From contig CAIKVR010000410.1 in NCBI GenBank assembly GCA_903830915.1, positions 1 to 33,030 of the forward strand: a DNA stretch of 33,030 nt, written 5' to 3'. Numbering within the stretch: position 1 is the first letter of the stretch; each line of letters opens with the position of its first letter. The translations under genes were made by a program, and so were the position numbers. The notes under the pieces are model-generated. The model saw only the letters and a list, made by a program, of their open reading frames with translations, was not told the DNA's origin and did not search any database. This DNA is from an uncultured Bacteroidales bacterium (GTDB lineage Bacteria > Bacteroidota > Bacteroidia > Bacteroidales > Paludibacteraceae). Below are positions 7,597 through 15,700 of this stretch, piece after piece.

Positions 7597-8862
7597 ATGT
7601 CGACCAGCGATTCCTCATTTAGTGAAAAATTTCGCGGATTGTCCTTCTCATTCAGGATAGCTCGCAGGTATTTGTTTTCTAAAAAATCGCACAATGCCAT
7701 CAATATCATTTCGGGTATTTCGGCAGGTGGTGTGGCTGTGGGAACTATGGCGTTGGTGTGTGTGCTTTCGGTTTTTAATGGCTTTGAATCGCTGATAACC
7801 AATTTATTTTCGGCTTTCGATCCAGACTTAAAAATCACGTTGACGCATGGTAAATCCTTTGACCTAAATTCGAAGGAATTCAATGATGTACGCAAGCTGA
7901 AATCGGTTGCATATTTTACCGAAGTGATTGAAGAGAATGCCCTATTACGCTTTAAAGACAAGCAAATGCCGGCATCAATTAAAGGAGTCGGTAAGGATTT
8001 TGAGAAAATGACTCGTATTGACAGCATTATGTACGATGGGAAATTCCGAACCTATGATGGTGCTTTTCAGCGTTCTGTTACAGGAATTGGAGTTGCAAGT
8101 ACGCTCGGACTTAGTGCGCATTTTATCGATCCACTTTATATTTATGCTCCTAAACGAACTGGCAAAATTAATTTGGTACGTCCAGAAACCAGTTTTAATC
8201 AGGTAGCCACATTTGTATCGGGAATTTTTGCGGTGAAACAGTTGCAATACGATGACCATTATGTGTTAGTTTCTATCGAACTTGCACGCGATTTATTTGA
8301 ATATCAACAAAATAAGGTTTCGGCTATCGAACTTAAAATTAAATCCGGATATAAAAGCGATGAAGTACAAAAACAAATAAAAGAAATTTTGGGCGAACGT
8401 TTTCAGGTGAAAAACCGGTATGAACAGCAGGAAAGTTTCTTTAAAATTATGAAAATTGAGAAGTGGATCACATACCTCATTCTCAGTTTCATTCTGCTCA
8501 TTGCCAGTTTCAATATTATTGGTTCGCTCTCAATGCTGATTATTGATAAAAAAGCTGATATTCAAACCTTACGAAATTTAGGAGCTGATAACCAACTTAT
8601 TAAACGTGTGTTTTTGTTTGAAGGATGGATGATTTCGTTGGTGGGTGCTATTGCCGGAACCTTGCTTGGCGCAACTTTATGCTTGCTTCAGGAATATTTT
8701 GGGCTGCTAAAACTCGGAACGGGATATGTGGTAAATGCCTATCCGGTAGTTACAAAACTTCCTGATTTATTGCTTGTTTTTGGTACTGTTTTGCTAATGG
8801 GATTTTTTACGGCTTTATATCCGGTACGCTATATTCATACCAATGAAAATCAGAATGATTAG
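7597..8862 (+). CDS. ABC transporter permease of the LolC/LolE (FtsX-like) family
   Basis: A 421-residue inner-membrane permease. The order is a cytoplasmic N-terminus with FSFRIARRYLFSKKSHNAIN, a first membrane helix (ISGISAGGVAVGTMALVCVLS), a large periplasmic domain of about 220 residues, then three further helices within the FtsX domain (ITYLILSFILLIASFNIIG, WMISLVGAIAGTLLGATLCLL, LLLVFGTVLLMGFFTALYP). The coupling motif DIQTLRNLGAD lies between helices 2 and 3. This matches LolC/LolE, which hand lipoproteins from the inner membrane to LolA; the LolD ATPase is not nearby. I chose the ATG at 7597, 7 bases after the rbfA stop. A TTG at 7576 in the same frame would overlap rbfA by 14 bases and is less likely. 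Confidence 0.88.
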   Translation: MSTSDSSFSEKFRGLSFSFRIARRYLFSKKSHNAINIISGISAGGVAVGTMALVCVLSVFNGFESLITNLFSAFDPDLKITLTHGKSFDLNSKEFNDVRKLKSVAYFTEVIEENALLRFKDKQMPASIKGVGKDFEKMTRIDSIMYDGKFRTYDGAFQRSVTGIGVASTLGLSAHFIDPLYIYAPKRTGKINLVRPETSFNQVATFVSGIFAVKQLQYDDHYVLVSIELARDLFEYQQNKVSAIELKIKSGYKSDEVQKQIKEILGERFQVKNRYEQQESFFKIMKIEKWITYLILSFILLIASFNIIGSLSMLIIDKKADIQTLRNLGADNQLIKRVFLFEGWMISLVGAIAGTLLGATLCLLQEYFGLLKLGTGYVVNAYPVVTKLPDLLLVFGTVLLMGFFTALYPVRYIHTNENQND

Positions 8863-8918
8863 TTTTTCAAACAACATTTTTCAATTAATGACGTTATTTT
8901 CAATAGCTTTTGGATAAA

Positions 8919-9527
8919 ATGAAAATTAATAATTTCCTGATAACCTGTTTGTTTTTTTTACTAACATCCTGTGTTGGAGGTCAGCTTAATCCCCCATATG
9001 TATATAATACAAATCCTACTTACAAGTGGGCTTATGCAGAATTATTTGGAAATTATTATCCAAAAATACCAAATACCAATGTAATCTCACTCTCGCTTTT
9101 TTCCGATTCTCTGAAAATTAACAGTATTGGTTATCTAACCGGTACCGGTCAATTTTTGTTTTTGGAGGACATATTTGTACCAAAGTCAGATACATTGCCT
9201 ACAGGAATCTATTATATCAGGGATTCTGTTGTGCTAAATTCTGTTGCTCCGGGACTTAATGATACAGTTGATAATCAAGTCTTTCAGATTGGTTCAACTA
9301 TCTCGTATTACGAAGGAAATCCGAATATGTCAATACAAAAGCTGATTACCGGAGGGTCTTTTACGGTAAGCAAAAGCGGAGATAAATATCAAATAATCTT
9401 CAATCTAAAGACTTCAGACAATAAAGATTTGAAAGGAAGTTTTACAGATACTATTCCACATATTAATCAATCGATCAATATTCCCGCATCCAGATTACGG
9501 AAAAGACTGATTTATAATAATAAATAA
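8919..9527 (+). CDS. Hypothetical lipoprotein
   Basis: A 202-residue protein with a lipoprotein signal: Met, Lys, a hydrophobic stretch and LTSC with the lipidated Cys18, followed by VGGQ. Neutral residues after the Cys give no surface-export signal. The mature part is rich in Asn, Tyr and Ser, with alternating strands (for example LPTGIYYIRDSVVLN and GDKYQIIFNLKTSDNKDLKGSFTDTI), suggesting a beta-sandwich. The SGDKYQIIFNLKTSDNKDLK element resembles lipocalin-like proteins of Bacteroidetes in style, but I do not recognise a specific family. The ATG at 8919 is preferred over the in-frame TTG at 8910. It lies 56 bp after the permease and may be its last operon member or separate. Confidence 0.75.
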   Translation: MKINNFLITCLFFLLTSCVGGQLNPPYVYNTNPTYKWAYAELFGNYYPKIPNTNVISLSLFSDSLKINSIGYLTGTGQFLFLEDIFVPKSDTLPTGIYYIRDSVVLNSVAPGLNDTVDNQVFQIGSTISYYEGNPNMSIQKLITGGSFTVSKSGDKYQIIFNLKTSDNKDLKGSFTDTIPHINQSINIPASRLRKRLIYNNK

Positions 9528-9590
9528 CCTGAAAAAGAGAGTTAGTTTTAAGAAATTATCATTATCCATCTCAAATTTCTGCACGAAATA

Positions 9591-9621
9591 TTTCTGAGAT
9601 TAAAAAAATAGCTTATCTTTG
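9591..9621 (+). promoter_or_regulatory. Probable promoter of the tRNA-Gly gene
   Basis: TATCTTTG at 9614-9621 matches the Bacteroidetes -7 consensus perfectly. A weaker -33 (TTTC, 9591-9594) sits 19 bp upstream. It lies 80 bp before the tRNA, leaving a leader of about 70 bases. Confidence 0.55.
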
Positions 9622-9700
9622 CACCCGCTTTAAGAGAAAAGCGATATAGAAATCGATGACAAAGTAGTAGTATTTTGGAGTAGATTTCTTTAAAAATTCT

Positions 9701-9773
<73 letters not shown>

Positions 9774-9799
9774 CATTTGAAAAATTGGAAATACTGTAG

Positions 9800-9844
9800 A
9801 ACGGGACGAGAAGTTTATCCCGATTGCTATCGGGAAGCCCCGTT
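9800..9844 (+). terminator. Nested hairpin after tRNA-Gly, terminator-like
   Basis: An outer stem AACGGG (9800-9805) / CCCGTT (9839-9844) encloses an inner 7-bp stem TCCCGAT / ATCGGGA with loop TGCT (9818-9835), and a run of T follows. It could end the tRNA-Gly transcript. The right arm lies inside a copy of the tRNA 3' end (see the repeat entry), so the hairpin may have another origin. Confidence 0.5.
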
Positions 9845-9853
9845 TTTCGCTCA
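9839..9853 (+). repeat. Duplicate of the tRNA-Gly 3' end
   Basis: The 15-mer CCCGTTTTTCGCTCA at 9761-9775, which is the 3' end of tRNA-Gly plus two bases, recurs exactly at 9839-9853, 63 bp after the tRNA. No other tRNA part is preserved nearby, so this is not a second tRNA gene. Such duplications are typical of att sites left by elements that integrate at tRNA 3' ends, but no integrase or element lies between the copies. Confidence 0.7.
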
Positions 9854-9871
9854 CATTTATTAGTTTATCAC

Positions 9872-9954
9872 GCCCGGATGGTGGAATGGTAGACACGAAG
9901 GACTTAAAATCCTTTGGCTTCACGGCTGTGCGGGTTCAAGTCCCGCTTCGGGTA
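9872..9954 (+). tRNA. tRNA-Leu (anticodon TAA)
   Basis: An 83-base class II tRNA. The acceptor GCCCGGA pairs with TTCGGGT (two G:U pairs), discriminator A. The anticodon stem AAGGA/TCCTT has loop CTTAAAA (TAA). A long variable arm (ggcttcacggctgtg region) and the T arm GCGGG-TTCAAGT-CCCGC follow. It reads UUA/UUG leucine codons and probably shares a transcript with tRNA-Gly. Confidence 0.95.
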
Positions 9955-9976
9955 CGTTTGGTAAGCTAAATAAGTG

Positions 9977-10016
9977 CATAAAACCCACATAATCAGATGA
10001 TTGTGTGGGTTTTATG
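9977..10016. terminator. Intrinsic terminator after tRNA-Leu, probably two-way
   Basis: A 13-bp stem CATAAAACCCACA (9977-9989) / TGTGGGTTTTATG (10004-10016) with a 14-base loop is followed by TTTTTAT. It lies between the convergent tRNA-Leu and the response regulator gene (stop at 10065), and is A/T-rich on both flanks. Confidence 0.85.
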
Positions 10017-10064
10017 TTTTTATAGGTAACAAAACAACAATAATTAACATAATAACTGTAAATA

Positions 10065-10676
10065 TCAAATGTACTTATAATCCATCGCAATTTTGATAAG
10101 TGACACCATGTTGCGCGCATTTAGTTTGGTGAGCAGGTTTTTGCGATGAGTTTCAACTGTGAAAACACTAATAAACAGCTTATCGGCAATTTCTTTGGTT
10201 GTATCTCCGGCAGCAATCAGACTTAAAATTTGTATTTCCCTACGCGATAGGAACATCGTATCGTTATCCTGTTTCTTTATAAGTAGGTTGACAGCTTCAC
10301 AAATAAATTTCCCGCCTTCTGCAACAGTACAAATTCCATCTATAATTTCTTCGCCCGGAGCGTTTTTCAATACGTAACCCATTGCCCCGTTTTCGAGCAT
10401 TTTATCTACAAAATCACGTTGTAGGAAGGTGGTTAGTGCCAGAATTTTCAATTGTGGATATTTAGAATGAATGATTTTACAAAGTTCAATTCCACTCATA
10501 TCGGGTAAATTGATATCCAATAAAATAACATCAGCTGAAGTAGAAGTTAATAGTTTTAGCGATTCTGCCGCTGTTTTGGCAAAACCAATAAATTCTGCAA
10601 TACCGGAATCGTTTACCAAAGTTTTAATACCGTCAATCACAATCGGATGGTCTTCAATTATAAATACTTTAATCAT
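10065..10676 (-). CDS. NarL/LuxR-family two-component response regulator
   Basis: A 203-residue regulator with an N-terminal receiver and a C-terminal DNA-binding domain. The receiver carries the acidic pair E8-D9, the phosphoacceptor Asp54 in LLDINLPDMSG, the ALTTF threonine motif and the lysine of YVLKNA. Residues of about 138-203 are a LuxR-type helix-turn-helix (LSRREIQILSLIAAGDTTKEIADKL...TVETHRKNLLTKL). I chose the Met at 10676 because the receiver begins immediately with MIKVFIIEDHP; the 12-codon extension to 10712 would overlap the kinase gene. It lies 10 bp after the kinase's original stop codon, a kinase-regulator operon. It is a candidate to bind the AATACC-N8-GGTATT palindromes described here; that link is inference. 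Confidence 0.93.
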   Translation of the reverse strand: MIKVFIIEDHPIVIDGIKTLVNDSGIAEFIGFAKTAAESLKLLTSTSADVILLDINLPDMSGIELCKIIHSKYPQLKILALTTFLQRDFVDKMLENGAMGYVLKNAPGEEIIDGICTVAEGGKFICEAVNLLIKKQDNDTMFLSRREIQILSLIAAGDTTKEIADKLFISVFTVETHRKNLLTKLNARNMVSLIKIAMDYKYI

Positions 10677-10686
10677 ACGACTTAAT

Positions 10687-11067
10687 TTACAAAGGTTTAA
10701 CCCCAAATTCAATGGTCATTTCAGCTCCCTGCCCGACTTCAGAATCGATCGAGAAATGGCCACCTAAAGAATCGATTCGCGAACGGATATTGCGCAATCC
10801 CGAAGATTTGTTTACATCAATGTCATTCATATTAAATCCTTTACCATTATCTTGCACAGTAAGACTTACACGTTCGGGCTCCTGTACCAGTTGAATGTTG
10901 ATTTCTGTAGCTTGGGCGTGTTTCAAAGCATTGTTAATCAATTCCTGAGCAATCCGAAATGCAATAACTTCAGTGTTTAAATCAAAACGGTTGTCGTCGC
11001 CAAAAAACGAGAACCGTATGGAAGTGCCTGTTCCTTTATTCAGACCATTGCAAAATTCTTCTAAGGC
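10687..11067 (-). pseudogene. Detached HATPase domain of the sensor kinase (downstream of the frameshift)
   Basis: This is the C-terminal catalytic domain of the kinase encoded upstream, in another frame. Read in this frame, the protein continues without a stop through ALEEFCNGLNKGTGTS, FRIAQELINNALKHAQATE (N box), VQDNGKGFN (G1) and SSGLRNIRSRIDSLGGHF...GQGAEMTI (G2 and the end of the ATP site). It contains no phosphoacceptor His. A Met at 10941 could start only an 84-residue stub. Deleting one base from the A7 run (plus-strand T7 at 11068-11074) rejoins it to the N-terminal part as a normal 643-residue kinase. Confidence 0.85.
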
Positions 11068-12619
11068 TTTTTTTAAATCCGAAATGCAACAGGTTTTCGG
11101 GCATCATGTTGTAAGCAACACGGCGAAGTTCCGTTATTGAAGTATCAAGCAGCGTTAATGCGTGGTCGAATTGATTGACACTGGATTCTGTTAATACCAC
11201 ATTTCCTTTCATATTGTTGAGTATTAGTTTAGTTCCTGAAAGCAGACCACCTAACCCATCATGTAACTCTCGCGAAATGCGGGTACGTTCGGTGGTTTCA
11301 CCTTTGAGTACAGCTTGAGTGGCTTCGAGTTGTTTTTCTTTCTTGAGCTGTTCAATTTGCTGTTCAGCTATCCGGCGTTTTTTCTTTTGATTTTTATAAA
11401 TAAATACCAAAATAACAGCCAGTAAAATAACTCCGGCAAGTGAGCCGTATATCCAGAAAAGCTGAATTTTCTTTTCATCGCATAGTTGCTGAATGGTGGC
11501 TTCACGCTGAGCCGACTGGTATTTTACATTCAGATAATCAACCCGTTTTTTTGTTTCATCGGTAAGTAATGAATCGTTGAGTGAGTTTTTCTTCTGAAGC
11601 AAAAGAAAAGCTTGTCTGAAATCCCCATGAATTGAATCGAGCGAAATCTGAAGATTATAAATATCTCTGACCTGTACTTTCAGGTTATTAGTGCGGGCGG
11701 TAACCAACAAGGTATCGAGCATGGTTTGTGCCTGATGGTAATTTTTCATCAAAATCAAAACCTGAATTTTAGATACTCGTGGTCCCATTTTTTCACGTAA
11801 GTCGAATCCCAGTTTCTCGGCTTTTTCATACATATCTAATGCCTGAGGGTAATTTTTTTGTTTATTTAGCACGTTTCCATAGTCAAAATAATAGTAGAAC
11901 AAAAGCCAGTCAGGCAGTTTATGTAGCTGAATTAAGTTGAATGCCCGATTCAGGGATTCAATGCTTTTTTTACTGTCAGGACAATTGGCAGCATAAGTGT
12001 ACATGCTGCGTACCTGATTTTCGTAATCGTTGGTTTTTTCACATAGTTTCATGGCTTTCTCTGCATAAACCAACGCATTTTTCCATTCTTTTAACTGTTC
12101 AAATACATCACATTTCTTATTGTAAAGGTTTATCAGGAAGCGGTTTTGGTTGTATTTTCGCAGTATAGGTTCAGCTTCAGAATAAGTCAGAATTGCCTCG
12201 TTGAAATCACCATGAATATGTGGTATAATACTCATGTTGAGCAAAGTGCGGGCATAACCGATTTGACCGGCTTCGGTATTTATAGTTTTAAACAGTTGTT
12301 TTGCCTGACGATAATATTCGCCGGCTTTCTCATAGTTTTCCAGGTCAGTGTACTGATCAGCAATAGCCCGCAGTGCTTCGGCTTTAATCAGTGCCTGACT
12401 CGTTTCTTTGGCTATCTGTTCAAGTTTAACCATGCATTTATCTGCTTTTTTCCTATCGGTAAACAAATATTCATACGATAGAATATTCAATGCTTTGATT
12501 TTATTGATGTCAGGCGAGGAACCTGCAACAACTTTTTCGAGTGAATCTATATTGGTTTGAGCCAATAAACTGAAACAGCCTGATAACAGGGCAAAGACAA
12601 TAATAAATGATCTTTTCAT
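11036..12619 (-). CDS. TPR sensor histidine kinase, N-terminal part, truncated by frameshift
   Basis: The open part is 527 residues. A signal peptide (about 1-20, ending LLAQ) is followed by some 350 residues of tetratricopeptide-like helical repeats in the periplasm, one membrane helix at about 388-409, a short coiled coil (EQQIEQLKKEKQLEATQ) and a HisKA_3 dimerisation domain with His453 in ISRELHDGLGG. The frame then shifts at an A7 run and stops after LRRILQWSE, before the ATPase domain, which is intact in another frame. As sequenced, the kinase cannot autophosphorylate unless slippage restores the frame. Alternatives are phase variation or a sequencing error in the homopolymer. It is transcribed with the NarL-type regulator and is divergent from the giant LRR gene. 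Confidence 0.88.
   Translation of the reverse strand: MKRSFIIVFALLSGCFSLLAQTNIDSLEKVVAGSSPDINKIKALNILSYEYLFTDRKKADKCMVKLEQIAKETSQALIKAEALRAIADQYTDLENYEKAGEYYRQAKQLFKTINTEAGQIGYARTLLNMSIIPHIHGDFNEAILTYSEAEPILRKYNQNRFLINLYNKKCDVFEQLKEWKNALVYAEKAMKLCEKTNDYENQVRSMYTYAANCPDSKKSIESLNRAFNLIQLHKLPDWLLFYYYFDYGNVLNKQKNYPQALDMYEKAEKLGFDLREKMGPRVSKIQVLILMKNYHQAQTMLDTLLVTARTNNLKVQVRDIYNLQISLDSIHGDFRQAFLLLQKKNSLNDSLLTDETKKRVDYLNVKYQSAQREATIQQLCDEKKIQLFWIYGSLAGVILLAVILVFIYKNQKKKRRIAEQQIEQLKKEKQLEATQAVLKGETTERTRISRELHDGLGGLLSGTKLILNNMKGNVVLTESSVNQFDHALTLLDTSITELRRVAYNMMPENLLHFGFKKSLRRILQWSE
11068..11074 (-). other. A7 homopolymer at the kinase frameshift
   Basis: The plus strand has T7 (A7 in the coding strand). 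In the first frame it reads GGA TTT AAA AAA AGC CTT and runs to a stop at 11036. With six A it reads GGA TTT AAA AAA GCC TTA GAA GAA, giving GFKKALEE and the expected kinase sequence. The lesion is therefore a single extra A. Confidence 0.88.
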
Positions 12620-12668
12620 AATGTGTCAATTTTAATATCACAAAATTAGACATTTATTTTAGATGATA

Positions 12669-12688
12669 AATACCTGAAAATGGGTATT
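12669..12688. promoter_or_regulatory. Palindromic operator AATACC-N8-GGTATT, copy 1
   Basis: A perfect 6-bp inverted repeat with an 8-base spacer (TGAAAATG), located between the divergent kinase and LRR genes. The right half overlaps the -33 position of the LRR promoter. An identical palindrome with the same core AAAATG occurs at 18270-18289 at the same distance from a -7 box. Confidence 0.75.
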
Positions 12689-12717
12689 GTTGAAAGTTGA
12701 TAGCAGCAATAATTTTG
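12686..12717 (+). promoter_or_regulatory. Promoter of the giant LRR gene
   Basis: ATTG (12686-12689) serves as -33 and TAATTTTG (12710-12717) is a perfect TAnnTTTG -7 box, with a spacing of 20 bp. The leader of about 55 bases ends with TACTAATCTTTAAAATAA (12755-12772), a word shared with the gene starting at 18350. Confidence 0.75.
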
Positions 12718-12778
12718 TAAGTGATAAATACTCACAAAAATACGATTACAATAATACTAATCTTTAAAATAATAATTT

Positions 12779-15700
12779 ATGAAAACAATTTGTACAACTC
12801 AGTCTCAGGATGGATTGACACAGGTTTTACACTCGACTTCCGAAAAGGAAGGTACAGAAAAAAGTGTTGATATGGAACTTACTCCTATATACAAGTATGG
12901 AGGAATTTTAGCGTTGGTGAAACGGACTTCACTGACATTGCTGATTTTGCTTTCAGCCTTTCAATTAATAGCTCAACCAATGGGTGGTGAGCCTTTACCG
13001 TATTTTGAAACCGGAGGTATAAGGTACGAAACTACAGGTTCCAATACCGTGAAAGTTTCAGCAAGTGGCAATTATTTCGGTAATATGGTAATTCCGGCTT
13101 CTACATCCAACAATGGAACAGTTTACACGGTTACTTCCATTGGGAATTCTGCCTTTGAAACTTCATCCATTACGGGAATAACTTTACCTAATACCTTGAT
13201 TAGTATTGGCACCAATGCCTTTGCGGGTAATACGTTGGGTACAATCAATTTGCCAACATCACTCACTACAATTGCTGATTATGCTTTTAGTACCTGTATG
13301 CAGATGTCAAATATAACGTTACCGGCATCTGTTTCGAGTATTGGAATCAGGGCATTTAATTATTGTAGTTCATTTACTTCTATTAATATACCATCTTCAG
13401 TAACAAGTATTGGCGATGGTGCTTGGTACGAATGTACCGGTCTGCAATCCATTTATTGTTACAAAAGTAATCCGTTGACCATAACCACCAATGTGTTTTA
13501 TAATGTCAATAAATCAACTTGTACGCTTTATGTACCTGTTGGCACAAAATCGCTTTATCAGGCGGCTACCGGCTGGAAGGATTTCAGCAAAATTGTAGAA
13601 ATGAGTACAGCAGTGGGAACCGAGTTTACAAATATCGGGATCAAGTATCAGATAACTGGTGCCAATGCGGCCAAAGTTATCAAGGGAGGTATTTCTACGG
13701 GAAGCATCACCATTCCTGCATCGGTAAATTATCTGAGTACCAATTTTAATATTACCGCTGTTGGCGATAGCGTTTTTATGAATTGTACCGGATTAACAGC
13801 TCTGAACTTAGCTTCAGGCATTGAATCAATTGGAAATTATGCCTTGTACTTCTGCACCGGATTAACCGGAACACTTACCTTACCCTCTTCGTTGAAAACC
13901 ATAGGCGATGGTGCGATTAATAGCTGCAGCAATCTGACCAATCTGACCATTCCCGAAACAGTAACCAGTATAGGTGATGGAGCTTTTGTTTATTGCCAGA
14001 ATATACCCGTTTTTCATATTCCGGCTTCGGTAACCCATATTGGTGCCAGAGCATTTTACGATGGAGGAAAATTTCTGGAAGTGGCTGCCGAAAACCCAAC
14101 TTATTCAAGTCTGGAGGGAGTATTGTACGACAAAGGGAAAACGGTACTGATGCAATGCCCTGCCGCCAAAACCGACAGTGTTATTATTCCCGAAACCGTA
14201 AAAACTATTGGCGAAGTTGCTTTTTCAGGCTGTCATGAACTATCGAAAATCAAATTGCCTTCAGGGTTGGATTCAATCGGGTATGCAGCTTTTTCGGGTT
14301 GCAGTAGTATATCAAAACTCGCGTTTCCGGCTTCACTGAGGATTATTTCTGATAATGCTTTTCAGTATTGCGGCGGTTTGATGGCTGTCACATCATACAC
14401 TCCCGCACCTCTCCCGCTTACATCATGGAGTCGTGTGTTTACAAATGTTCTAACTGATTATTGTACATTAATAGTGAAGCCCGGAACAAAAAGTTTGTAT
14501 CAGGCAGCTACTATCTGGAACGAATTTACCAATATTCAGGAAATGGGTGGTACTATTGGAAATACTTATACTGTAAATGGCATTAATTATAAAAAAATTA
14601 CTGCTACATCGGTTGCAGTAGTTCATGGTAGCTATACAGGCAGCATCATAATACCGGCTAAAGTTAACATTTTTGAAATAGATTTAGATGTAACAGCCGT
14701 TGGAGATTCTGCATTTTACAATAACAGGAATCTGTCGTCCGTTGCGCTTCCTTCTACTATCACTACAATAGGAAACCATGCTTTTGACGATTGTAGATAC
14801 TTAGAGAGCGTTAATATACCATCTTCGGTAACTTCGATAGGTCGTTCCGCATTTTATAATTGCTACCTTTTGTCAAGTATTACTATCCCATCATCCGTAA
14901 CTTCGATAGGAAATAATGCTTTCTCAGGTTGTCTCATACTACAAAACATTACTATTCCTTCGTCAATTTCAACAATAGAACCCGGAACCTTTTATGTTTG
15001 TCAAAACTTAAAAAGTGTTACCCTTCCGTCCACAATAACTTCGATAGGAGGAGCTGCTTTTTATGGTTGTATGAATTTACCCGAAATAACTATTCCCGAA
15101 AGTGTAACTACCATTGGGGTAGATGCTTTTTATAATTGCTCAAAGCTTGTGTCGGTACATATACCGGCTTCTGTAACGAGCATTGGCAGGACGGCATTTT
15201 TATCATCTTGCAAAAATTCCATCGACGTAGATGCAAACAATACGCAGTATTCAGGTTTGAATGGGATATTGTATGACAAAGGAAAAACGGTGTTGATACA
15301 ATGTCCAACCGCTAAAGCCGACAGTGTAATTATTCCCGAAACAGTGAAGACTATTGCTGAAAAAGCATTTTTTGCATGTACACAACTCACAAAAATCACC
15401 TTACCATCGGGGTTGGATTCCATCGGAAGTGAAGCATTTGCAAGCTGTTACAGAGTGCCAAAAATCACACTTCCGGCTTCGTTAAGGGCTATTACATATG
15501 GTGCTTTTGAGTTTTGTTCCGGCTTAAATACAATCACTGCTTGTATGGCTACACCAATCTCACTAAGCTCTTACAGCAATGTGTTTACAGGTGTTACCAA
15601 ATCATCCTGTACGCTGAAAGTAATTTCAGGAACAAAAAACTTGTATCAGGCAGCCACTTTATGGAAAGATTTCGTCAACATACAGGAAATGGGTGGTACT

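Noticed and set aside
7551-8259. Minus-strand open frames of 158 and 94 residues opposite rbfA and the permease
   Set aside because: They lie fully antisense to genes with strong family motifs and show no recognisable domain, so they are shadows.
9774-9871. A second, degraded tRNA gene between tRNA-Gly and tRNA-Leu
   Set aside because: Only the last 15 bases of tRNA-Gly recur; no D arm, anticodon arm or 5' acceptor strand is present.
11068-11074. Programmed -1 ribosomal frameshift on the A7 run
   Set aside because: A -1 shift here gives AAG CCT TAG and stops at once. Only +1 (or -2) reading, or loss of one A in the RNA or DNA, restores the kinase, so a dnaX-type signal does not explain it.
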